Numbered from the stretch's first letter, positions 17,652 through 27,247 are shown. The stretch: DNA of 36,075 bases from Thiohalomonas denitrificans (GCF_016841685.1 NZ_JAENYR010000036.1:1-36075); one strand, 5' to 3'. Translations and numbers: made by a program. Notes: generated by a model not told the origin, from the sequence alone.

Positions 17652-17873
17652 TCAGCGGCGGCTCACGTCGAAGCGCATCCGTTTGAGTGCTTCCCAGATG
17701 GGCAGGGCGAAGAGGCCGCCGATGATCCCCGCGACATAGCTGGGGATGTTCGTGTTGAACATCGCTTGCCAAATCTGACCGAACAGAAAGCTGGCGATCA
17801 GCATGGCGACGATCGTGATCAGGATCCGCTGCCAGAATGGGAGACCCCTGGTGGGCTTGGTTTGTTCTGTCAT
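17652..17873 (-). CDS. Small two-helix membrane protein
   Basis: A 73-residue protein with two hydrophobic segments, about 15-33 (WQRILITIVAMLIASFLFGQ) and about 44-61 (YVAGIIGGLFALPIWEAL), joined by a polar loop, with a basic C-terminus (KRMRFDVSRR). The codon pattern and the TAAGGA directly before the ATG support expression, though the spacing is short. It is divergent from nirS, sharing a 235-bp upstream region, and converges on the giant barrel gene. No family is recognised. A role linked to nirS is possible from position only. Confidence 0.65.
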   Translation of the reverse strand: MTEQTKPTRGLPFWQRILITIVAMLIASFLFGQIWQAMFNTNIPSYVAGIIGGLFALPIWEALKRMRFDVSRR

Positions 17874-18087
17874 TCCTTACTACCGCGGTGGCGACCGGCT
17901 GAATCATTATAGAGCTAAAGGTAGCCGGCGTTACAGTCTCCTGCCTGAACGCCAGTGAAGCGCCGTGCCCATTCCTATCCTTTGTATCCCGAAGTGGCGC
18001 CGGCAGGCGGCAATTAGCCATAAACATGGAGCACAAAAATTTCGCTGCTAACCTGATTGTAGGCTCTGAAACTCGTTGCCCCGTTGA

Positions 18088-19842
<1,755 letters not shown>

Positions 19843-19875
19843 ACACGCCGGGGCGAGGAGGCACGGCTTTTCGCG

Positions 19876-21162
19876 TCAGAACGAGCCGCTGACCCCGGCC
19901 ATGAAGAGGTTGCGCTCGTAACTGTAGCTGGCAATGTTCGATTGATTGTCGCTGTGGATGTAGGTCCCATAGAGCGCCCAGCGTTTATCCAGCGCTCGCT
20001 GAAGGTGCAGTTCGGCCTCGGTCAGATCGTCCTCCCGGTTGATCCGGGTGCTGTCGAGCAGGACATCCGTATCGTCGTAATGGCTGTTGCGGAATTTCAC
20101 CTTGGCCGAGGCACGCCAATCCGTGCCGATGGGGCGATCGATGCCGGCGCGGAGGGTATTGCGGACGGGCGAGTAGCTGGTGAAGGTGGTGGCCGTGGCG
20201 AGATCGTTGCGGTCATTAAGTTCCAGGGTATAGCGGATGCTGAGCCGGGCCTTTCCGGCGGGCCAGATCCCTTGCACGTCGGCTTGCTGTCTTGAGCCTT
20301 CCAGGTGATTGAACGCTGTGTCGAGGGCAGTGTATTGATCGAAACGGTAACGCAGACGCAGCCGTAGGTCCTCGAAGCTGCGCCGGCCCTGAAACTGTAG
20401 CCTGCCCCGTCCCAGGTAGGGGTCACCACCCAACTGGCTGTACTCGCCGAACAGGCCCGCCTCTGCGCGCCAGGCACCAATGGGCTTGAGCCGCGAGATA
20501 CCGGCAAGCAGGGCTCCGAGGTCGTAGGCATCGATCGATTGGTAGTCGGAGAGGTAGGCACTGGCATCGAGGCGCCACTGCTTTTTTTCACGGGTGGTGT
20601 GGCTCAGGGAGCCGAACAGCTCGATGAACGAGTCACTCTCCTGCCGGGGCGTGAGCAGGGCCGGGTCGATCACATTGTCGTCGTAGCCCAGTGCGAGGCT
20701 GGCCGTCGCCAAGGTTTCGCCCTTCGGCGCGGGACTGAGCTGCTCAAGGCGGGTGGTTGCGAGGGCTGCCAGTTTTGTGTTGCTGCCGGTCTGTGCCTTA
20801 CGGAACTGCTGGGCTGCGGCATCCGGGCGCTTCTGTTGCAGGGCGACCAGTCCCAGGTTGTAGCTTGCCAGCTGGGCCCAGCGCGGGTCGGCCGCGGCTC
20901 GAACGAAAGCGCGTTGGGCAGTCGCATAGTGGCCGAGTTGGTATTCGGTGACGCCCAGGTTGTACCAGAGAGCGGGCGTGTCGAGTCCGGCCTGGCGTGC
21001 CCGCTCAAAGGCCGCGCGCGCTTCCTCGTAATCCTTCTTCTGGAAGGCCCGGGTCCCTTTGTCGAACTCCGAACGGGGGTCGGCCCCACTGGCGGTCATC
21101 GCGAATAGTGCAAAAAACAGAAAGGCCCCGAACAGGACCGGTTTGGAAAGTGAGGTAGCCAT
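19876..21162 (-). CDS. TPR-containing outer-membrane beta-barrel protein
   Basis: A 428-residue exported protein. ATG 21162 is chosen over an in-frame TTG 27 bases earlier because it begins the signal peptide (LFGAFLFFALFAMTASGA). Residues about 30-150 contain three or so TPR repeats (FDKGTRAFQKKDYEEARAAF, ALWYNLGVTEYQLGHYATAQ, SYNLGLVALQQKRPDAAAQQ). From about 165 to the end, strands alternate as in an outer-membrane barrel (LATASLALGYDDNV, LRLRLRYRFDQYTAL), and the last residue is Phe (AGVSGSF), the usual BAM signal. The architecture resembles Slam-like or surface-assembly barrels with periplasmic TPRs, but identity is not certain. It starts 25 bases beyond the terminator of the ECF operon, in the same direction. 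Confidence 0.8.
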   Translation of the reverse strand: MATSLSKPVLFGAFLFFALFAMTASGADPRSEFDKGTRAFQKKDYEEARAAFERARQAGLDTPALWYNLGVTEYQLGHYATAQRAFVRAAADPRWAQLASYNLGLVALQQKRPDAAAQQFRKAQTGSNTKLAALATTRLEQLSPAPKGETLATASLALGYDDNVIDPALLTPRQESDSFIELFGSLSHTTREKKQWRLDASAYLSDYQSIDAYDLGALLAGISRLKPIGAWRAEAGLFGEYSQLGGDPYLGRGRLQFQGRRSFEDLRLRLRYRFDQYTALDTAFNHLEGSRQQADVQGIWPAGKARLSIRYTLELNDRNDLATATTFTSYSPVRNTLRAGIDRPIGTDWRASAKVKFRNSHYDDTDVLLDSTRINREDDLTEAELHLQRALDKRWALYGTYIHSDNQSNIASYSYERNLFMAGVSGSF

Positions 21163-21186
21163 TATCTGGTCCGCTTCCGGTATCAA

Positions 21187-21220
21187 CAAAAATAGCGGAC
21201 CTCCCCGAAGGAGGCCCGCT
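21187..21220 (-). terminator. Rho-independent terminator after the ECF operon
   Basis: Read on the minus strand, AGCGGGCCTCC and GGAGGTCCGCT form an 11-bp stem with one mismatched or wobble position and a TTCGG-type loop, followed at once by ATTTTTG. It ends transcription from the sigma/anti-sigma/coiled-coil genes. It lies only about 25 bases before the TPR-barrel ATG, so it may also act as an attenuator for that gene. Confidence 0.85.
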
Positions 21221-21250
21221 CATTAAACCCGCCAAATCGTCTAGCTGCAG

Positions 21251-21646
21251 TTATTGTTCGCGCTGGTCACGGGTCTGCTGCTGGAATTCATACTGCTCCT
21301 GACGCATTTCCTGATTCATCTCCTCACGCTGCTCCTGAAGCTGCTCGCGCATCTCCTTGCGATGCTGCTGCATCTCCTCTCGCTGTTCGTTCTCCTCGCG
21401 ATTGGTGCGCAGCCGTTCCTGATTGCGCTCACGCTGCTGATTGGCCGTTTCCAGCCCATCGGTCGCGCTCTTACGCGCCTGTTCCCGGACCTGTGCAGGC
21501 AGTTCGATGCGCTGGGTCACTGCGTCGGGGGTCGCCTCGGGGCCGACCACCTGCATGGTGACATCATCGACATCCTCCGCAAAGGCACCGGCTACGGGCG
21601 CGATCAGCCCGCCTATCATAATTGCACTTACCAGGGTTTGTTTCAT
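21251..21646 (-). CDS. Exported Glu/Gln/Arg-rich coiled-coil protein
   Basis: A 131-residue protein. ATG 21646 is preferred (GAGGAGATGAAATC before it) and overlaps the anti-sigma stop by 4 bases. The signal peptide is MKQTLVSAIMIGGLIAPVAG, cut near AFA-ED. After a short acidic region, residues about 55-131 are one long, highly charged amphipathic helix of Q, E, R and M, repeating patterns such as REEMQQHRKEMREQLQEQRE. No Cys or enzymatic motif is seen. Helical periplasmic proteins of this sort (compare Spy/CpxP-like chaperones) are common targets of envelope stress regulons, but no family match is claimed. Its place in the operon suggests a periplasmic effector or signal input of the ECF system. 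Confidence 0.78.
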   Translation of the reverse strand: MKQTLVSAIMIGGLIAPVAGAFAEDVDDVTMQVVGPEATPDAVTQRIELPAQVREQARKSATDGLETANQQRERNQERLRTNREENEQREEMQQHRKEMREQLQEQREEMNQEMRQEQYEFQQQTRDQREQ

Positions 21647-22344
21647 GATTTCATCTCCTCGAAAGGGTTTGTGGTTGTAGGGTCTTTTGACCAATACACA
21701 TGCCGGTCCGGTGTTAACCGTCGGGTGTGATTCGCTGCTTGGATCTCGAGGCGTAGCCGAAACGCTTTCGATTTTCCGCCGTGCTCGATTCGTGCCACCA
21801 GTTCACCTCCACGGCCTTCCCGTGCCCTCACCGGGAGGGAGAGCAGATTGGTGCCCTGTTGCAGGTCGGTCTGCCAGGTCAGCTGACGCTGGTCCGGGTA
21901 GCCGGCCAACTCCACGCCGGCCGGAAGCTCCATGACAAGCGTGCCGCCGCGGATTGCCTGTGGCACATTGAACGCAAGATCGACCGTGCGCTCCTCGTGC
22001 AGGGCCAGTGTGATCCCGTCGAGGGGAGTGGACGCCTGATGCCCGACCATGAGGCCTGCCCAGGAACCGGTCAAAAGGAGGGCGACCGCTGCTGCCGCCG
22101 CCCATCGGCGCTGGATAGTACGGGTGTAGCCTGATGAGGCGGCCAGGGCGCGTCTGGCGAATCCGGGGCTTGCCGGGGGGATCGGCAGCGCACGCAAGTT
22201 GCGCATTAGCGAGTGAGCCGCGATCAGCTCTGCCTTGCAGCGGTCGCATGCGTCGGTGTGTCGCTCCATGGCCTCCATCGCCTGGCGGCCCAGTTGGCCG
22301 TCCAGGTGGTCGTCGAGCCGCTGTTTGAAATCGGTGCAGTTCAT
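21643..22344 (-). CDS. Anti-sigma factor with zinc-finger (zf-HC2) domain
   Basis: A 233-residue single-pass membrane protein. The N-terminal cytoplasmic domain has the zinc-binding anti-sigma motif H-x3-C-x2-C in MERHTDACDRCKAEL (about 26-40), preceded by DDHLDGQLG. A TM helix lies at about 82-103 (AAAAAVALLLTGSWAGLMVG). The periplasmic part (about 105-233) is a beta-rich domain of unknown type (GGTLVMELPAGVELAGYP), which may be the sensor. It follows the sigma gene after 11 bases and overlaps the coiled-coil gene by 4, the usual sigma/anti-sigma arrangement. The role is to hold the ECF sigma factor inactive until an envelope signal arrives. Confidence 0.9.
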   Translation of the reverse strand: MNCTDFKQRLDDHLDGQLGRQAMEAMERHTDACDRCKAELIAAHSLMRNLRALPIPPASPGFARRALAASSGYTRTIQRRWAAAAAVALLLTGSWAGLMVGHQASTPLDGITLALHEERTVDLAFNVPQAIRGGTLVMELPAGVELAGYPDQRQLTWQTDLQQGTNLLSLPVRAREGRGGELVARIEHGGKSKAFRLRLEIQAANHTRRLTPDRHVYWSKDPTTTNPFEEMKS

Positions 22345-22355
22345 GTCGTTGTCCT

Positions 22356-22922
22356 CTATCCCTCTAAACGCACAGATTCGTCAAAAGGTTTCATCTCCGG
22401 CTCCAATTCTTCCCGGAGTCGGACGCGCGCCCGGTGCAGACGTGACTTCAGGGTGCCGATCGGTGTACCCAATAGCCTCTCCAGCTCCGGGAGCGCATAG
22501 CCTTCGATATCGTGGAGCGCTACCAGGGCGCGCTGGTCCGGATTGAGCTTTTTCAGGGCACCCTCGATGCGGCGCTGCTGGAGGGTCGTCTCGGTTGCGG
22601 ACTCAGGATCGGTAGCGGGATCGGTCGCTGCGGTGGCATCCGGATCGCTCTGTTCGGTGACCGGCGTACGACCGGCCTGCCGCCGTTGATCGATGAATAG
22701 ATGGTAGAGCGTCCGCGTGAGCCATGGCTTCAGCTGCTCGATCGCAGCCAATTCTCCACGGCGGGGATAAAGCTTCACCAACAGGTCCTGTACCAGATCC
22801 TCTGCATCGGTACGGTTGCCTGTGAAGCGGTAGGCGAGATGGTACAAATGATCCAGATTGGGTCCGAGGAGCCCCTCGAATTCGCGCTTCCGGCGTTTGA
22901 AAAGATGGATTAGGTTGGCCAT
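22356..22922 (-). CDS. ECF-type sigma-70 family RNA polymerase sigma factor
   Basis: A 188-residue sigma factor with AAGGGAGG before the ATG. Region 2 spans about 20-85 with HLAYRFTGNRTDAEDLVQDL and QLKPWLTRTLYHLFIDQRRQ. A low-complexity Asp/Ala/Thr-rich linker (about 92-115) follows. Region 4 spans about 118-172 with LNPDQRALVALHDIEGYALP, then ELERLLGTPIGTLKSRLHRA, the helix-turn-helix for the -35 element. It lacks extra C-terminal domains. It heads an operon with its anti-sigma and a coiled-coil exported protein, so it probably controls an envelope-stress regulon. An autoregulated promoter is expected in the 200 bp upstream; I did not identify its sequence. Confidence 0.93.
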   Translation of the reverse strand: MANLIHLFKRRKREFEGLLGPNLDHLYHLAYRFTGNRTDAEDLVQDLLVKLYPRRGELAAIEQLKPWLTRTLYHLFIDQRRQAGRTPVTEQSDPDATAATDPATDPESATETTLQQRRIEGALKKLNPDQRALVALHDIEGYALPELERLLGTPIGTLKSRLHRARVRLREELEPEMKPFDESVRLEG

Positions 22923-23135
22923 TGCCTCCCTTAACGCCGAGCGATGAGAAAAGGTTCCCTTCGGGAGGAAATGGTTCGGTCCAAAGGCCCGCGGTGTTCA
23001 CTCGCGCATTATTGCATGCTGGAGGACCCGCGACCTATGTGCGCGGCGGCGTGGTCGAGATCACCTTCATTTTAACTACATCCGACGGGCACCGGAAACC
23101 GCTTACGGTTTCCGGCTGTGAGCTGGTTCACTATA

Positions 23136-23351
23136 TCAATGGCTCTGCTTTTGTTGTTGACAGGTGTTGATGCCCAACAGGGCATTGGCGGGGCAAAAAC
23201 GGACCAGGCCGGTCACCACACCGATGGCACCGACGATGAGAGCCAAGGTCTGCCAGAGGGTGGACAGGGGGTAGAACAGGCCGATTGCGAGCAGAACGAT
23301 ACCCAGCACGATGCGAATGGTGCGGTCTGCTCCGCCTACGTTGCACTTCAT
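23136..23351 (-). CDS. DUF2892 (YgaP-type) small membrane protein
   Basis: A 71-residue inner-membrane protein with TGGAGGTCATC before the ATG. It starts MKCNVGGADRTIRIVLGIVL, the typical opening of DUF2892 proteins. Two TM helices follow (about 12-30 and 33-52), then VRFCPANALLGINTC, which carries the conserved Cys pair. In other bacteria this domain occurs alone or fused to rhodanese domains. The function is not established; a link to sulfur transfer is inferred from those fusions. It stands alone, next to a MITE-like element. Confidence 0.85.
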   Translation of the reverse strand: MKCNVGGADRTIRIVLGIVLLAIGLFYPLSTLWQTLALIVGAIGVVTGLVRFCPANALLGINTCQQQKQSH

Positions 23352-23368
23352 GATGACCTCCAGTTGTG

Positions 23369-23584
23369 CCAGGAGCCTGTCGGACTTAACACTGATCTAC
23401 TCGGCTCGGGCGTCCTGCTTCGCTCTAACTCCTCCATCCATGGAGTCGTGCGGAAAAGCCGGATTTGGCCAGATTGTCCGATCTTTCCCGTTAAATAGAC
23501 CCGCTATTCGCCTCGAAAGATCGAAAAATCTGTCTCAAACCGGCTTTCCCTCGCTACGATCGGTCAAGTCCGACAGCCTCCCGG
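23369..23584. mobile_element. MITE-like element, diverged copy
   Basis: About 216 bp with imperfect terminal inverted repeats: CCAGGAGCCTGTCGGA at the left and the complement of CCGGGAGGCTGTCGGA at the right (14 of 16 matching). The interior shares a block with the element at 29284-29546 (GCTTCGCTCTAACTCCTCCA and TCCATGGAGTCGTG). It encodes no transposase; short frames across it are by-products of the repeat. Confidence 0.7.
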
Positions 23585-23775
23585 CAACAGGTAAACTGTA
23601 GATGTACCTGCCCTCGATACTCGCCGGCAGCGTCGGGACGTGGACGGCGAGCGAAAGCAGGAACGAATCGGATCTGAATCCGTTCTGAGTTATGTTAGTC
23701 AAAAAGACCAATATAACCAGAGTCCGTCGCGGCACCGGGACGTATAGTTACTTATCAAACCGAGAGAGCATCATC

Positions 23776-24273
23776 ATGAAGAACAAAAAAGGCCTGTTTC
23801 AGCGCACATCATTCGCGGCAGCTTTGCTGCTGTCTGCCACTACCGTGGTCGGCGCGCCGGAAACAGTGACCGAGCGGTTATCGCCGGAGACGCGACAGAT
23901 ACTGATTGAAGAGATGCAGTTGCTGGCATCGGCCATGGGGCCATTGCACACCGCCGTGGTCACCGGAGAGCACGAATCTGTGGCTCAACATGCGCGACAG
24001 ATATACGACAGTTTTGTCCTCAAGCAGAAGCTTGGTGCCGACCAACGGAAGGAGATTGGTACTCTTCCCCAGCAGTTTATTGCTGCCGACCGCGATTTCC
24101 ATGAGCTGGCGGCCCATCTGGCCGAGGCGGGTGAACAACAAAAACCGGCCCTGGAGCGCTTCTATTTTGAAGAGATGACCCGCTCCTGCCAGAGCTGCCA
24201 TGAGGATTTCGCCGGGAAACGGTTCCCCGGTCTGGCCAACGGAGGCACCAAACAGAACACACATGAGCACTGA
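23776..24273 (+). CDS. Mono-haem periplasmic cytochrome c (c'/c556-like)
   Basis: A 165-residue exported cytochrome. ATG 23776 begins the signal peptide (KKGLFQRTSFAAALLLSATTVVGA) and has GAGAG upstream; the frame is open earlier but without a signal. The mature part is helical, with one CxxCH near the C-terminus (RSCQSCHEDF, Cys138 to His142), as in the four-helix cytochrome c'/c556 class where the haem motif lies in the last helix. The C-terminal tail is NTHEH. The likely role is electron transfer or nitric-oxide/redox buffering in the periplasm, which would suit the nirS and norEF neighbours, but neither is proven. It appears to be a single gene. Confidence 0.8.
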   Translation: MKNKKGLFQRTSFAAALLLSATTVVGAPETVTERLSPETRQILIEEMQLLASAMGPLHTAVVTGEHESVAQHARQIYDSFVLKQKLGADQRKEIGTLPQQFIAADRDFHELAAHLAEAGEQQKPALERFYFEEMTRSCQSCHEDFAGKRFPGLANGGTKQNTHEH

Positions 24274-24336
24274 CCGGGTAGTGCGGTCGCTTCGGCGCGA
24301 AAAGCGGCCGCTCTGCGAGAATATCTGGCCGGACGC

Positions 24337-24831
24337 TTAGCGAAAGCGCCCGGCCTTTATCAGTCGCGCCTGCCAATAGGGGTTGGAAAGGGATCCGTAA
24401 CTGACGAGCTTGCCGCTGGAAGGGGCATGCAGAAAGCGGTTGTTTCCGGCATAAATGCCGACGTGTGAGGGCTTACCGTCAATACGGAAAAAGAGCAGAT
24501 GCCCGGGCAATAGACGGGACCGGTCTACCGGATGGATAGCGGCAAACTGGGCGGCCGTAGTGCGCGGCACCACGTAGCCCGCTTCGCTATAGGCATACCA
24601 GACGAGCCCGCTGCAGTCGAAGCCGCTTTGGGGTGAATTGCCGCCGTAGCGGTAGGGCGTGCCCAGCAGGGTTTCGGCGATACTCATCACCGGGCCTTTG
24701 GGGAGAGCGCTCTGCTGTACCGGCTGGAAGCTGCAGCCAGCCAGGATCGCTCCGGCCAGTAGTGCGGAAATCGCGGCTTGCATGCCTACCATCATCCCCG
24801 TGCAGTGGCGAAAAGCGGTGATCCGTTTCAC
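24337..24831 (-). CDS. NlpC/P60 (C40) peptidoglycan endopeptidase lipoprotein
   Basis: A 164-residue lipoprotein from the GTG at 24831; ATG 24795 or 24783 are possible shorter starts, and TATAAT lies just before the GTG. The lipobox is LAGAILAGC (Cys33). The C40 domain follows: TPYRYGGNSPQSG, the catalytic Cys73 in FDCSGLVWYAY, His123 in SHVGIYAG, and the third polar residue His135 in RFLHAPSSG. The family cuts gamma-D-Glu to diaminopimelate bonds in wall peptides. At this size it is one minimal catalytic domain, as in Spr/NlpC. It should act at the inner face of the outer membrane. Confidence 0.9.
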   Translation of the reverse strand: MKRITAFRHCTGMMVGMQAAISALLAGAILAGCSFQPVQQSALPKGPVMSIAETLLGTPYRYGGNSPQSGFDCSGLVWYAYSEAGYVVPRTTAAQFAAIHPVDRSRLLPGHLLFFRIDGKPSHVGIYAGNNRFLHAPSSGKLVSYGSLSNPYWQARLIKAGRFR

Positions 24832-24873
24832 GAATTATACCCAGAGTTCGTCTTGTTCGTGCGGAACCCGCTC

Positions 24874-24963
24874 CTAGAAGATGAGGGCGAGTAGGCCAAT
24901 CACCACCAGCAGTCCGATAAGAAAGATGATGAACGCACTCCATCCCAGCGCTTTGAAAACCAT
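24874..24963 (-). CDS. 29-residue single-helix membrane peptide
   Basis: A tiny gene beginning MVFKALGWSAFIIFLIGLLV and continuing VIGLLALIF to a TAG at 24874-24876. It has GAGGG seven bases before the ATG (and AAGGAA next to it). Nearly all residues from 8 on form one TM helix, with a Lys at position 4 inside. It is divergent from norE, 190 bp apart. Small helices of this kind stabilise respiratory oxidases (for example CcoQ or CydX), so an accessory role in a membrane complex is possible; this is inference. Confidence 0.5.
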   Translation of the reverse strand: MVFKALGWSAFIIFLIGLLVVIGLLALIF

Positions 24964-25153
24964 TTCCTTGCCCTCAGGTCGACGTGATTGTGGACCCCGC
25001 CACTGCCTTCGAGTCTAGCGCACCGCGATATACAGGCAATCACTGCTGCGTCGAATCGTGCCTTTACCTGTGGCGTTTCCTTTCGCATCTATAGTTCGCA
25101 GCGTATGTCACTGATAGAATTGAACTCGCTTCGGTAGTTAAGGAAAGCGCTGC

Positions 25154-25756
25154 ATGGTTGAAGCCGCACTCGATCCCGCCCCGACGGTGATCATCCCGCG
25201 GGAGGGGCGAATACCCGGAAACAAGGGCATATGGGTTGGTATTACCTGTGTGTTTGTGGAGTTCGCGATGATGTTCGTGATCTATTTCATCGCCCGCGCC
25301 CATTATCCCGAAGCCTTTCACGAAGGACCCGGCAGGCTGTCTAGTGCTGCCGGCACGGTGATCACTCTTCTCATGGTCACCAGTAGCTACTTCATTGCCT
25401 GTTCGGTGAAGTCGATTGGTCACGGTCGCAGTCGCAGGGCCGTAATGTGGCTGGTCGCCGGTTTACAGGTGGCACTGCTCTACCCGCTGGTGAAGTATCT
25501 CGAGGTAAGCTGGAATCTTGGCAACGGGATAGAAGGCGACTCAGGCATTTTCTTTACCATATATTACTACCTGACGCTGAATCACCTGGTGCACGCGTCG
25601 TGGGGCATCCTGGGGATGCTTTTTGTGTTGGTGCGCCTGGTCTTTGGTGGTTATTCGGCCGAAGAGCATTCCGGGATGGTGGCGCTGGCGAGTTACTGGC
25701 ACGCAACCGACATCATCTGGCTGGTCATCTTTCCCCTGTTTTACGTCCTGGCATAA
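25154..25756 (+). CDS. norE: NorE-like cytochrome c oxidase subunit III family protein
   Basis: A 200-residue membrane protein with about five TM helices, beginning after GIWVGITCVFVEFAMMFVIY and ending WLVIFPLFYVLA. It has the short subunit III form without the first two helices of classical CoxC. Conserved features include the FFTIYYYLTLNHLVHASWGI segment and HSGMVALASYWHATDIIWLV. With the adjacent small subunit-IV-like gene two bases downstream, it matches the norE-norF pair that supports full activity of nitric-oxide reductase in denitrifiers. No norC/norB is in the window. The symbol is assigned from family plus context; a quinol-oxidase subunit III is the alternative. Confidence 0.75.
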   Translation: MVEAALDPAPTVIIPREGRIPGNKGIWVGITCVFVEFAMMFVIYFIARAHYPEAFHEGPGRLSSAAGTVITLLMVTSSYFIACSVKSIGHGRSRRAVMWLVAGLQVALLYPLVKYLEVSWNLGNGIEGDSGIFFTIYYYLTLNHLVHASWGILGMLFVLVRLVFGGYSAEEHSGMVALASYWHATDIIWLVIFPLFYVLA

Positions 25757-25758
25757 AG

Positions 25759-26058
25759 ATGATGAGAGGAAAATCGGACGGCTTTGCGCTTCTGACCACG
25801 GCCTGGCTGGCCCTGGTTGCACTGACGCTGCTCAGTCTGGGACTCGGAGAGTGGTTCGGTACTGCCTCCTGGTTGCCACTATTGATGGCTGCCATCATGT
25901 GGGTCAAAGGTATGATAGTCGCCGGGTACTTCATCGAGTCGGATATTGCACACCCTTTTGTCAGGTACCTGGTAGGTGCCTTTGTCGCCCTGTCGCCGAT
26001 TGCTTTGGTGATTACGGTCTTTTTCGGCGATCAGATCGCCCGCTGGTCCGCTCTGTAG
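25759..26058 (+). CDS. norF: NorF-like subunit IV family membrane protein
   Basis: A 99-residue protein with three TM helices: TTAWLALVALTLLSLGLGEW, SWLPLLMAAIMWVKGMIVAG and LVGAFVALSPIALVITVFFG. This is the small cytochrome c oxidase subunit IV/NorF type, with the conserved MWVKGMIVAGYFIE stretch. It begins two bases after the norE stop, with ATG at 25759 or 25762, so the two are co-translated. It is thought to assist nitric-oxide reductase assembly or activity; how is not known. An 8-bp inverted pair AGCCGACC / GGTCGGCT (26057-26098) follows the stop and may end transcription, though it has no T run. Confidence 0.72.
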   Translation: MMRGKSDGFALLTTAWLALVALTLLSLGLGEWFGTASWLPLLMAAIMWVKGMIVAGYFIESDIAHPFVRYLVGAFVALSPIALVITVFFGDQIARWSAL

Positions 26059-26124
26059 CCGACCCGCCGACCGCGCGAGAAGCCTCGGCTGGTCGGCTGC
26101 CCCGGGGACGCGAACGGCGCCCCT

Positions 26125-27057
26125 TCAATGCCCGCCAATGGTATAGATACCGCTGTTGCCCATCACTTCCACGGCACGGATGTAGTTGGGACTGGCCTTC
26201 ATTAACAGCAGAGCGCCGCGATGGAAGGGCAGGGTGCCCGCATTCTGGATGATGCGCTGGCCTTCAACAGAGAAGGCAAAATCGACGAATTGGCTGAGCA
26301 CCGGATTCGACTCATAGTCCTGCGGAGCGACCAAAAACAGGATACGGAACAAGGGGTATTTGCCGCGTTTGAGGGTGACAAGAGAAGCATCGATACCCTC
26401 GAGATTAAGCATTTTCACGGCACGATGGCGACTACTGCTAATCCCACTGACGGCGAACCCGTCCGGATCGCCCTCGATCGCCTTTTCGATCTTTCCCGAG
26501 GAGGGCAAAATGGTAGCCCGTTGAGCGAACGACTTGTCGGGATCGTCGAAAAGCTGCTGGCGAAGGGTAAGGCCGACGCCGGAGATTTTGCCCTTGCGCA
26601 CGTAGAGGTTGATGGGTCGATTCGAGCTACTTCCCAACTCCCCCCAGGTGGTGATCTTCCCGGTAAGAACGTCTTTGAGTTGTTCGCGGGTGATATTGGA
26701 AACGGACTCGTTTTCCGGATGCACGGTGACGACCAGCGCATCCCATCCTATCGGGATCAATTTGAGCTTGGCTTCGGAGTCGATTGCACCGTCGCCGCTT
26801 GCATTAAGCAGCGGTAACCGGCAACTTCCCCCTAGCTGACTTTTCCCAGCGTTGACGGACCGAAGGCCGCGGGTCGCACCGCCGCCTTCCAGCTGAAATG
26901 GGGTGCCGGTTTTGTTCTCGAATGCTTCTGCGAGTGCCTGCATATAGCCAAGCTTTGAGATGCCGCAGCCCACCCAACTTACGGCGTCATCCGCTCGGAC
27001 CATGTTTACAGTAACCGTAAGCGATATGATTACGCCCCAGAATACTCCCCTATCCAT
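26125..27057 (-). CDS. PstS-like periplasmic substrate-binding protein
   Basis: A 310-residue exported protein with GAGGGAAAAAC before the ATG. The signal peptide is VFWGVIISLTVTVNMVRA-DD. The fold is the PBP-like group 2 (PF12849) of phosphate-binding proteins: VSWVGCGISKLGYMQALAEA, FQLEGGGATRGLRSV, LIPIGWDALVVTVHPEN, ITREQLKDVLTGKITTWGEL and GYTIGG-like C-terminal strands. The motif with GGGATRG corresponds to the phosphate-binding loop region. No pstC/A/B genes are near, so it may act in sensing, in binding another anion, or in electron-transfer-linked uptake with the divergent di-haem cytochrome. Phosphate as ligand is a family inference only. Confidence 0.82.
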   Translation of the reverse strand: MDRGVFWGVIISLTVTVNMVRADDAVSWVGCGISKLGYMQALAEAFENKTGTPFQLEGGGATRGLRSVNAGKSQLGGSCRLPLLNASGDGAIDSEAKLKLIPIGWDALVVTVHPENESVSNITREQLKDVLTGKITTWGELGSSSNRPINLYVRKGKISGVGLTLRQQLFDDPDKSFAQRATILPSSGKIEKAIEGDPDGFAVSGISSSRHRAVKMLNLEGIDASLVTLKRGKYPLFRILFLVAPQDYESNPVLSQFVDFAFSVEGQRIIQNAGTLPFHRGALLLMKASPNYIRAVEVMGNSGIYTIGGH

Positions 27058-27084
27058 GTTTTTCCCTCTTGAAATTTGACTCTT

Positions 27085-27100
27085 TTTCGGGATCCCGAAA
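27085..27100. promoter_or_regulatory. 16-bp perfect palindrome, candidate operator
   Basis: TTTCGGGATCCCGAAA is self-complementary over all 16 bases and lies 28 bases before the PstS-like ATG, inside the 190-bp region shared with the divergent di-haem cytochrome gene. A second palindrome CTCTAGAG follows at 27103-27110. The position fits an operator for a dimeric regulator; as RNA it has no real loop, which argues against a terminator. Confidence 0.4.
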
Positions 27101-27247
27101 CACTCTAGAGCATGTTAGGAAAAGATCAATAAGAATATGAGCCGGCACGGCTCCTTTTTGTATTTTTTCCTGGATGCAGAGCATTCAGCTTTGCTTCAGA
27201 AAACGGCGCTAGAATAGAACATCCGAAGCTTCAGGAGTGAACATAAC

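Noticed and set aside
25060-25110. Sigma-54 promoter before norE (TGGCGTTTCCTTTCGC)
   Set aside because: The spacing between GG and GC is 11 rather than the required 10 bases.
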